Source of the DNA: Bolinopsis microptera | Taxonomy: Eukaryota; Ctenophora; Tentaculata; Lobata; Bolinopsidae | Reading direction: 5' to 3' | Assembly (NCBI RefSeq): GCF_026151205.1 | Contig: NC_087072.1 | Location: 22,038,103 to 22,102,102, forward strand | Length of the DNA: 64,000 nucleotides | Shown: one piece after another, positions 31,746 through 42,200 of the stretch | Layout: each line of letters opens with the position of its first letter | Numbering within the stretch: position 1 is the first letter of the stretch | Notes under the pieces: generated by a model | What the model saw: the letters and a program-made list of their open reading frames with translations, nothing else | What the model was told of the DNA's origin: nothing | Databases searched by the model: none | Position numbers and translations under genes: made by a program

Positions 31746-33560
31746 CATTATGTATTTTTTATTGAAATTAACTTTATAGATGATCTTATTATTGATGATC
31801 TTATGTATCATTATGTTTTGATTTTATTTGATTTCTAACAATTAGACATTTTCACTTCTGAGGGTGTCAATATTCGATATTAACAAATTGTATTACATAT
31901 GTTTCGATCTCATCCTTAACTACCGATCTTTGGTTTATAAACTCAGTGTCTTACTCTGCAACTGTAATAACGAGACTAAGTATGTAGTAGATAATGCTGT
32001 TAAGTGTTAATCTGGACACTGAAGCAGTAACAGTAAGAAGTCCTTTTGATAAGGCCTGGTTCAAACTTCAATTTCAAGTTAAATGCAAAAGACTGTGTTG
32101 GGAAGGTCAAAGGTGTTACATTATTGGGGACCATCTGTAATGATTCTTATTTATCTATTTACTTCAGTTTATGTTAATATTTACTGGTGTTCTAAATTGT
32201 TCAAGAATGCTATCTTTACCTCAGTGACTTTAAGTCATCCTGAATAAGGTTGCTTTACTTCTACTTCACCATCTCAAACACCTGCTCTAAAGACAAATGT
32301 ACTTGAATTTCTAAAAGTTAAGTGTATAGCGAGCATATTTAACAATTTTTATGCAATAATGTGTTGCGAGCAGCTGTGACTTAAATATCGCAAAATCATA
32401 TAACTCAAAACTAAAATTTTACTGGAATACGATGCAAACTAATACAAAATTAATGTCAGACCCGTCGCCACTCTCAGCAGTCATAAAAGCTTAACAGCGC
32501 CTGGTATGGGTCCTTTCACCAACTGTGCTAATGTGAGTGGCGGTGTGGTAAGACCCTTTTTAACAGCGTGTATACTGATTAAATACAAGCGCGCTAGCTG
32601 CTAGCATACTTGTATCATTTAATTTTAAATCAAATTTATTCGGATAAATATTTATTGATTGGTGATAAATAATAAAATTGTCTTTTCTCAAAAATTATAT
32701 TTTCTTAGTAAGAGCTGTATGTATTAAATGGTGCCTTAGAGTATACTATGAGAATGGCAGAGCCCCAGTAATAATAATAATAATAAATTAATGTTATTTT
32801 TATACAGTTTAAATAATTTAAACTTAACCCTTATGCTCAGCTGTAAATGATACCTAATTGACAGTGGAGATTTTGCATCTCGCCTTGGACGGGGTGAAAC
32901 TATTAGAAAAACAGACGTTTATAACTGCAAATTAAATCCTGACTAAATAAGGCAGATGCACCTAACAAGGAGTAATAATATCCCTCCAGGTTTACAGGTT
33001 ATTTATTATTATATCGGATCTCAATAAGAGGTCTCGACTGCCTAGGCATCAAACCTTGGCAATCGGTAAATTTCCTCTGGCCCGGAGTCAGCAGACCCTA
33101 GGGACCAGAGGATAAAGACGTAGAGACTGTGTGTATCTACAAAAGTGGTCCTTTTTACAAGAGACAGGGCTTACAATGCAAGAAAAGAAAAATGGGAGAA
33201 ACAATCACAAAGTGCATATTATATGCTTACTTACTTACTTACTAAAGAAAATATCGCCGAATGACCTTACATGTCTTGACAAGTGACAGAGTGTAAACAA
33301 AATTAGGGACACCGAAACACCAGTTGACTAGTAAACTGATCATAACAATTACATCGGGCCCTATATGCACCTATAAGTGAATCGATGCTGCAACCAAGGC
33401 ATGCTAGGTTTATTTCATTGAACTAATAAGGTTACAGCCTAAAATATAAATATGGTAAATAACAATGTACCATAGATCATAATTATAAACACACTTTATG
33501 ATGGTAACAACACTAATTGATGGTCATTATTGAACAAAAATGGTTTATCGACACATAGTT
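31746..33560. other. Intergenic stretch, no recognised gene
   Basis: AT-rich with scattered short repeats. No exon with convincing splice signals, RNA gene or intact element was recognised. Confidence 0.4.
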
Positions 33561-33564
33561 TAAT

Positions 33565-33818
33565 TTGACTATTGTTAATGATTTGGCCCGGCGCGCGCTA
33601 CTTCGTAGCACTTGCCATCGGGCCATTTCGAGAAGAAAGCGGCGCGCGCTACTTTGAAGAAATTTAGACGCGTAACATCCGTCAAAGTTGAAGAAGGATA
33701 GTTAAAATTTTAATAAATGTGGTCTGTGGAATGGTTTATATGTTTGACGGATGTTACGCGTCTAAATTTCTTCGAAGTAGTATAGCGCGCGCCGGGCCAA
33801 ATCATTAACAATGGTCAA
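33565..33818. mobile_element. Fold-back MITE with GGCCCGGCGCGCGCTAC arms
   Basis: The left arm (TTGTTAATGATTTGGCCCGG then CGCGCGCTACTTCGTAGC) is answered by an inverted right arm ending GCGCGCGCCGGGCCAAATCATTAACAA. The arms also share AAATTTAGACGCGTAACATC in inverse. The GC-rich ends stand out from the AT-rich surroundings. Confidence 0.8.
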
Positions 33819-33838
33819 TTTATATGTTTATGTTATAG

Positions 33839-34739
33839 TGTACGCGTGCGCGTACTTAACCATCTGTAGGCCAACATATTTAGTTTATGCTTAATTTCTT
33901 TATATATTATGTAACCACCATGGTGCCCAATACTTTTAGTGAAGGTCTGATGTAGAACTGTCAACCACCAACTGTGGTATATCAAAAAAACCATGTTTGT
34001 ACGCGTGCGCGCGCGTACTTAACCACCTGGTATGGCACAGCATCGAGATATCACCATAATTCCAAAAGCAGAATACACCACTTAGGTGCCCAAAACTTTT
34101 GGCTATGGTCCCAATGCAATACCATAAAACCTTAAATGTGGCCTCAATGTGGTTAAAACAGTACATGTTTATATTTTGGACCTTTAGTCAACAGAAGCCA
34201 TCACAAATTAATTATTATTCAGCAACCACCGAACTTTTGGTGCCTTATTTGTTTTGATATTTGATTATGAGAGATAGCTGAAGGATAATTAATAAATGAT
34301 TTTAAAGATAATGCACCAGAATTTGTGGCCGTATGGCGGTTAAAACGTCCAAAAACACTGATTTAGGTCAATTTTAGACCTTGCTTGACGATGTCAACCC
34401 ATTGAGCATTGAGATCGTTGCTCTGCTTCGCAGAGCAACGATCGACGATGCGAAGCAAGAATGCTAGTTCGCGCGGCGCGTCGAAGCTTGCTCTAACCAG
34501 AGCCCTCTCGCTTGCAGTAGCGCGCGACCGCCGGAGGCACATGGCTATGTGAAGACCTTTATTAACCATGCTGGATGCAACAAAGGACTCAGCAATGTTT
34601 CTGTGTATATAAATGAGCTGTTAGTTATATCTAAATAATGCAGCATGGCCAGCTATAGCTTTACAAAGTTAATATATGCTCTAAAAATGGTTAATTAGTG
34701 CAAATATAGTGTATTTTCAAGACATTTTAACCACCTTAG
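33839..34739. repeat. Repetitive spacer with TTAACCACC and GTGCCCAA-ACTTTT motifs
   Basis: Recurring blocks (TACGCGTGCGCG...TACTTAACCA at 33841 and 34001; GTGCCCAA(T/A)ACTTTT at about 33930 and 34090; CCACCGAACTTTTGGTGCC near 34225) and further TTAACCACC-rich sequence at 36900-37400 suggest a dispersed family interrupted by the MITE copies. A GC-rich patch at 34400-34540 contains a hairpin around CTTCGCAGAGCAACGATCG. No gene supported. Confidence 0.5.
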
Positions 34740-34852
34740 CTTTGACGGATGTTATTCGTCTAAATTTCTTCGAAGTAGCGCGCGCCGATTTCTTCTCGAT
34801 GGCAAGTGCTACGAAGTAGCGCGCGCCGGGCCAGATCATTAACAATGGTCAA
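34740..34852. mobile_element. Second copy (half element) of the GGCCCGGCGCGCGC MITE
   Basis: Reads as the inverse of 33565-33675: TTTGACGGATGTTATTCGTC, AAATTTCTTCGAAGTAGCGC, GATGGCAAGTGCTACGAAG and the terminal GCGCGCGCCGGGCCAGATC. Only one arm is present. Confidence 0.75.
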
Positions 34853-35589
34853 CCTTAGCTGCACATTGATCGGAATGCATAAACTTCGAGTCAATTGTGC
34901 ATTTGCAAACTCTCTCTCTCTCTCTCTGTTTCTGGCCTCTTACTAAAATGATGGAGGCCTTATCACCGTGCCCACAGAACGCAACTCCTGCTAGCTGCAC
35001 GCCAGGACTCCCAAAGTATATACGAAATCATAAAATAATATATATCAATGCAACAGACCCCTGGAGTCTTGAAGCTGTCACTACCTGTCTCAGAGCAAAC
35101 CCACTTCCGTTGTAATACTTCTGCGGGCAGACAAGGGACTTCCGAGCAAGGTCAAAGCCTGGGAGATATGTCTCTATGGGCCTAGGTTGAGTTCCTAGTA
35201 TGGGATTTAGCGAAAGTTCCTGGTGAAGAATCCTAGGAGGTTACCCAAAAGGGTTTTCCCTATCCAGTCTTGTCGACTGTTCCACAAATTTGAAGATATG
35301 ATTGTAGTTTACTGTTGTTAAGGTAGAGTTTACCAATTATCCTCATTCTGAACGTCATGATCTGGATGCACTGGCAGAGGAGGTCCTGGGATGTTTCTGC
35401 TTATCCTGAAAAGTGTTCACAATCTTGCGTCTCGAATTTGACGTTGTTTACCACGTTCTGAAAATAAACTAGTGGGCTGTGACCTATCCTGAAAGCGACC
35501 ATGTTAGCCATCTGATGTGAGTTCCAGAAAAATTAAAGTTCCTGTATTTATATTTGTTGAGGAACATCTCAAGTGGAATGTTCCTCTGT

Positions 35590-35945
35590 CACTGAGTGTG
35601 GCCTAATTGGGAGGAAGGGTTCTGGTCCTATGGGGATGTTGTTGCATTGATCTTTCATTGTTCTTTACCGTGTACTCCTTCATGTCCTGGAACGAAGTTC
35701 TACTCGATGAGAATACCTAGTGAGTTGAGTTGGTCTGAGATGTTCAGATCGAACCTGGAGTTAAAACTGGTGCTGTTAAGCGCTTTAAATGCAGCCTGGG
35801 AATCTGAGAGGAATTTATGATTGATGGAGATCCTAAGATATCATTTGTCCAGATACTTGCCATGTGTAACGCAAATAGCGGGTACGATTTCCTCAATGAA
35901 CCTGAAGAAGGAATATCTGTCCTGAATTGATACCATGTAACGTCG
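35590..35945 (-). pseudogene. Decayed LINE RNase H domain
   Basis: On the minus strand the translation contains FLSDSQAAFKAL and, after about 25 residues, a NFVPGHEGVHG motif. This is the SDSQAA...W.PGH.G..GNE signature of the RNase H domain found at the C-terminus of several LINE clades. Stop codons interrupt it several times. The surrounding 35100-36300 is probably the rest of the same relic. Confidence 0.6.
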
Positions 35946-37469
35946 AGCTAAAAAATGAATCAAAAGTTCGAGTAAATCGTTAAACGTTGTATGTCCTATT
36001 TGCATCCCCTAAGCATTGCATTGATGTTTATTCCTGGCCCAGTTAGCTTTGCTTCTCAGAACTAAAGAGGTCCACTATGCTTTGGTGAGCTATGCTGTCC
36101 ACCAGGGTACTGTAGATCTAAGGGTTCCCCGTGTAATGGGGCAGGCTGTGATAAAGCATCTCTGCAGGATGTCCGAGATGAACTGTTTTCGAGTGTTGAG
36201 AACTTCCGCTGTAGAAACTGAATAGAACCAGTAAGAGTGTCAGTCAAACTCTGCTGCTACTAGATGATTGTAGAGCGTCCAGTCACACTTCAATAAAGAG
36301 TGTGCCAAAGCTAACCCGGTCCCCTGAAAAGTGGTTACTGGAGGAAGAAGTGCCAGGAATTCTCGCTATCAGTGTGTCCTCGTAGTCAGAGTTGAAATAC
36401 CTAATTCTGTCTTATCACGAGCCTGTGTCTAGCGTGTGTCAGCCCTTACGCATTAGCTGTCTTAACTGAAAAGACCTGAAAAGTGGTTACTGGAGGGAGA
36501 AGTGCCAAGACTACTCATTATCAGTGTGTCCTTGTAGTCAGGATGAGCGAATTAAAATCCCTAGCTCTGTGGTGGGTGACTTCGATGGGACCTGAAAGCT
36601 GAAATAGAATTTCCTGGTGATTTAATAGCTCTTAGAGCTAGGTATCTGTGTCTAACATATCGTCATTTGTGTGTGTACTATCTTGTAACCTGATATCTGA
36701 AAGAGAAATTTCCTGGTGCTTGGTAGCTGTTAGTGTTGACTTCCTGGTTCCTTTGGGAACTGTGAGTTGGCAAGTCCCAACCTTTGTACTCAACAAGAGA
36801 GCACACCACCCGTTAGTGCCAACCAGGCCACACTACGTGGAGGTTCGGAGAGGATTTTACTTTAATAGATCTATGCCTTGTTCAACAGCCTAGCAAGTCA
36901 TATAGCCCTTTTAACCACTTTTATGACAACATTTCTTGATAACTTTTATCAAAACCCTTCAAATGTCCTTTGTTGACCAGAAAAATTTGACTAAAATCAT
37001 TAATATTGTTTTGATTGGTGGTTAACAAAATATTTTGATGTTTTAACCATCTTTTTACCACTTTTTACGAATATTAACCACTTAAAATTAACCATACTAT
37101 TAAATTGCACATTTGTGATGAAAAATTATCATCCATGTACAAATGAACAACCACCACTATACATCTATAACCAGAGCAATATTTATTGCTCATTCTCATC
37201 TTCCATTTAACCACCATTAGGACCACAAAATGCCCCCAATGAGGGTTTTAAACTTTTGTTAATAGTTGCACCATGGGATGATCTACTCAGTTCATAATAT
37301 CATATCTCAAAATGGTGGTTAAACCTAAAACTGGTATTTTAACCACCATAGTGGCCACATAGAGGATTCATTAACCTCAATTATTAAACATAACTGTACT
37401 GCAGTGTTTTGTGCACCAGAAAAACATCACTCCAACATTGAGATTAACCACAATAATCTGCAATATCAT

Positions 37470-37870
37470 GTTGAAGTCAACATACACAAATTTTGTGAAA
37501 AAAGTCAATGTCCACCAAGTTTCCCCAGATTTGCTGCTATTGCTGGAGTCTAACAAGTTACATATAAATGCAGGGAAAAGTTGTTATATGCATTTTCAGC
37601 CAGGTTTGTCAAGAGCAACACAGACCTGTGCTAGAACACGGCCCTTTAACAGGAATCTAACGATTTCAATAGATGGCAAAAAGCTATAAAAAGTTCAATG
37701 TACAAAGTTTCTTGGGGTGATAATAGACGAACAGCTAAGTTGGGAACCACATCTTAATCATTTATCTTTAAAGCTGAACTCCAGTATTGTATTGATTAAG
37801 AGAATTTGCAAATTCATTCCCAAATCTGAATATTTGAAACTAAACTTTTTATGTCACATCTTAGCTATTG
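37470..37870 (+). pseudogene. Decayed LINE reverse transcriptase C-terminal fragment
   Basis: The translation contains NKLHINAGKSCYMHF, then ISIDGKKL, an in-frame TAA, and KFLGVIIDEQLSWEPHL with K..SS...L. These are the NKLSLN..KT..M.F and KFLGV.ID..L.W..H blocks that follow the catalytic core of LINE RTs. It is truncated at both ends. Confidence 0.65.
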
Positions 37871-38257
37871 TATAATAAAACAAATATTTAATAAAACAAA
37901 TATTTATTTTTACGGCACAATCAAACAATTATATCAATAATAAATAAATCAGGGGAGATTTGAAGAGGTTTCAAGTGCCGAAGGCCACTGCTTATCTTTA
38001 GGATTTGAGAGTGACCTGTGCTTGAAACCCCCTTAACCATTTACTACGTCAATATACTTATTATACAAATATAGAAAAATATAATTATCTAAAATTGCTT
38101 ATTGGTCTAGTTTGGTGACACAGGAGAGCCCAGTTGAGTTTTAGTTTCGGTTTAGGTTTTAAATCATAGTTTAAAAGGTTAGCCATGTTTCATGGCAGAG
38201 AGAGATATCATGTGTGCAGAGCCGTACCGGATGTAGAATTTGAGATACAATATAGAT

Positions 38258-38515
38258 TAGTTACCATGTATTAGGGTCATCTCGATGTTGAAGGGATAGC
38301 AAGTGCTTTTTAAGGTTAGATTTAATAATACCTGACGAGGCTGATAAGTCTGAATTTTTGGAAGAACCCGGGATTATTATCCCATCTTTATTAGCATCAC
38401 ATATTTCGAATACATAGGGGATGAGATCGTTCCAAATTTTTGTAGAGGTGTACAAAAAGTTCTGTTGGGAGATATCTAACCTCAGTAATGGGACAATCAG
38501 ACGAAGTTTTTCATT
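38258..38515 (-). pseudogene. LINE 3' terminal fragment
   Basis: The minus-strand frame reads NEKLRLIVPLLRLDISQQNF, YTSTKIWNDLIPYVFEI and NLKKHLLSLQHRDD. This is the typical tail of LINE polyproteins (F...KIWN.LP...FK..LK..L). It is opposite in orientation to the RT fragment at 37470-37870, so the two come from different insertions or a rearrangement. Confidence 0.55.
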
Positions 38516-38561
38516 TCTAGGACAGAACTTGAAAAGATCTTTAATCGAATGGGGGACTCAA

Positions 38562-39015
38562 ATTTTTAGAAGTAATACCGATATTTCAGTCATTTTAAAC
38601 GTTTTTTTTGCTGATTTTTTTACTGAACATTATTTACAATCCGTACAAGTAATCCTTTAAAGGATTTGTAATTCAACAATAAATGACGAAGTTACAGACC
38701 AAACAAGGTCGAGAGAGGCAATATTGAAATTTTTGCAAAAAATCAAAGTTGTTTATTTATACTAAGTCGTTTGAGGCCACATTTCATACCTTAAAACTCA
38801 TAATTGAGAGAAATCCTGTTCAAAAAGTTGGATATGATTATCAGCTACACTCACAAGAATTTTTGAAGCGATATCTTATGACCTGGGTGATTGGTAAAAT
38901 ATACCCAGTTATAAAATCCTTTTAAGGATTACTTGTACGGATTGTAAATAATGTTCAGTAAAAAAATCAGCCAAAAAACGTTTAAAATGACTGAAATATT
39001 GGTATTACAGTGACA
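38562..39015. mobile_element. Fold-back element with about 95-bp inverted arms
   Basis: The arm at 38562-38660 (AGTAATACCGATATTTCAGT ... AAGTAATCCTTTAAAGGATT) is repeated in inverse at 38919-39010 (AATCCTTTTAAGGATTACTT ... ACTGAAATATTGGTATTAC). The loop is about 260 bp. It ends about 215 bp before the RAB23 start codon and may lie in its promoter or 5' UTR. Confidence 0.82.
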
Positions 39016-39228
39016 GACTTCTCAAAATTTCCAAAACTTTCGAAAAAGAAAATAATTTTTTTTCAAATGTGCGTACTCTCAAAAAAATTTTTCAATGCCT
39101 CAAATCTTACAGTCGTTATCTATACTTTCATAATATGAAGTCAAATCCCGGGTCCCAGAAAAAAAGGTTTTGGTGTATGTCCCCTTAAATCCCACAAGCT
39201 CACGGTCCCACACTATGTAGCTAGAGAG

Positions 39229-42200
39229 ATGTGTGATATGACAGAAGACGATTTTGAGGTTCCTATCAAGGGTGTTATTGTAGGAAATGGAGCTGTCGGC
39301 AAAAGCTCTATGATTCAGGTAAAGCTATATGATTCAGGTAAAGCTCTATGATTCAGGTAAAGCTCTATGATTCAGGTAAAGCTCTAAGATTCAGCCTTCA
39401 GGTAAAGCTCTATGATTCAGGTAAAGCTCTATGATTCAGGTAAAGCTCTATGATTCAGGTAAAGCTCTATGATTCAGGTAAAGCTCTATGATGCAGGTAA
39501 AGCTCTATGATTCAGGTAAAGCTCTATGATTCAGGTAAAGCTCTATGATTCAGGTAAAGCTCTATGATTCAGGTAAAGCTCTATGATTCAGGTAAAGCTC
39601 TATGATTCAGGTAAAGCTCTAAGATTCAGGTAAAGCTCTATGATTCAGGTAAAGCTCTATGATTCAGGTAAAGCTCTATGATTCAGGTAAAGCTCTATGA
39701 TTCAGGTAAAGCTCTATGATGCAGGTAAAGCTCTATGATTCAGGTAAAGCTCTATGATTCAGGTAAAGCTCTATGATTCAGGTAAAGCTCTATGATTCAG
39801 GTAAAGCTCTATGATTCAGGTAAAGCTCTATGATTCAGGTAAAGCTCTATGATGCAGGTAAAGCTCTATGATTCAGGTAAAGCTCTATGATTCAGGTAAA
39901 GCTCTATGATTCAGGTAAGGCAATCAGGAAATGTCGTTTTAAACTGCTCAAACCAACTTTTCTATATCTTCATCAAGTGAGGCCTTGACATGAATTAAAA
40001 TTTGCCACTTCTGAATCGGACTTCCTCGTTGGAAAGAAAAGTTTAGCTCTAATCAGGATCACATGATGTATTATTATTTTTATTTTATTGTAATGTACTC
40101 CTTCAGCGATACTGCAAAGGAATTTTCACATCAGAATATAAAAAGACGATCGGGGTAGACTTTTTAGAACGACAATTAAGGTAATTTCATATTTTTCTTT
40201 TAATGATTTCGAAACAACAATAACTGTTGTGAAAAAGTGGAATTTCTAGACTAATTTACTGTCCTGTACTTTCATATTCTCCACTGTTATACTGCACTCA
40301 GCACTGTTACACTTCACTGTTACACTTCACTGTTACACTTCACTGTTACACTGCACTGTTACACTGCACTGTTATACTTCACTGTTATACTTCACTGTTA
40401 CACTTCACTGTTACACTGCACTGTTACACTGCACTGTTACACTGCACTGTTAAACTGCACTTTTACACTACACTGTTACACTGCACTGTTACACTGCACT
40501 GTTATACTTCACTGTTATACTTCACTGATATACTGCACTTTTACACTACACTGTTACACTGCACTGTTACACTGCAGTGTAACACTGCACTGTTACACTG
40601 CACTGTTACACTGCACTGTTACACTGCACTGTTACACTGCATTGTTACACTGTACTGTTACACTGCACTGTTACTCTGTACTGTTACACTGCACTGTTAC
40701 ACTGCACTGTTACACTGCACTGTTACACTGCACTGTTACACTGCACTGTTACACTGCACTGTTACACTGCAATGTTACACTGCACTGTTATACTGCACTG
40801 TTATACTGCACTGTTACACTGCACTGTTACACTGCACTGTTACGCCGCACTGTTACACTGCAATGTTACACTGCACTGTTATATTGCACTGTTACACTGC
40901 ACTGTTACACTGCACTGTTACACTGCACTGTTACACTGCACTGTTACACTGCACTGTTACACTGCACTGTTACACTGCACTGTTACACTGCAATGTTACA
41001 CTGCACTGTTATACTGCACTGTTATACTGCACTGTTACACTGCACTGTTACACTGCACTGTTACACCGCACTGTTACACTGCAATGTTACACTGCACTGT
41101 TATATTGCACTGTTACACTGCACTGTTACACTGCACTGTTACACTGCACTGTTACACTGCACTGTTACACTGCACTGTTACACTGCACTGTTACACTGCA
41201 CTGTTATATTGCACTGTTACACTGCACTGTTACACTGCACTGTTACACTGCACTGTTACACTGCACTGTTACACTGCACTGTTACACTGCACTGTTACAC
41301 TGCACTGTTACACCGCACTGTTACACTGCACTGTTACACTGCACTGTTACACTGCACTGTTACACTGCACTGTTACACTGCACTGTTACACTGCACTGTT
41401 ACACTACACTGTCACACTGTACTGTTACACTGCACTGTTACACTGCACTGTTACACTGCACTGTTACACTACACTGTCACACTGCACTGTTACACTGCAG
41501 TGTTACACTGCACTGTTACACTGTACTGTTACACTGTACTGTTACACTGCACTGTTACACTGCACTGTTACACTGCACTGTTACACTGCACTGTTACACT
41601 GCAATGTTACACTGCACTGTTATACTGCACTGTTATACTGCACTGTTACACTGCACTGTTACACTGCACTGTTACACCGCACTGTTACACTGCAATGTTA
41701 CACTGCACTGTTATATTGCACTGTTACACTGCACTGTTACACTGCACTGTTACACTGCACTGTTACACTGCACTGTTACACTGCACTGTTACACTGCACT
41801 GTTACACTGCAATGTTACACTGCACTGTTATACTGCACTGTTACACTGCACTGTTACACTGCAATGTTACACTGCACTGTTATATTGCACTGTTACACTG
41901 CACTGTTACACTGCACTGTTACACTGCACTGTTACACTGCACTGTTATACTGCACTGTTATACTGCACTGTTACACTGCACTGTTACACTGCACTGTTAC
42001 ACTGCACTGTTACACTGCACTGTTACACTTCACTGTTACACTGCACTGTTACACTGCACTGTTACACTGCACTGTTACACTGCAATGTTACACTGCACTG
42101 TTATATTGCACTGTTACACTGCACTGTTACACTGCACTGTTACACTGCACTGTTACACTGCACTGTTACACTGCAATGTTACACTGCACTGTTATATTGC

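Noticed and set aside
39319-39916. CRISPR-like array
   Set aside because: Units are contiguous with no unique spacers, in a eukaryotic intron. It is a minisatellite.
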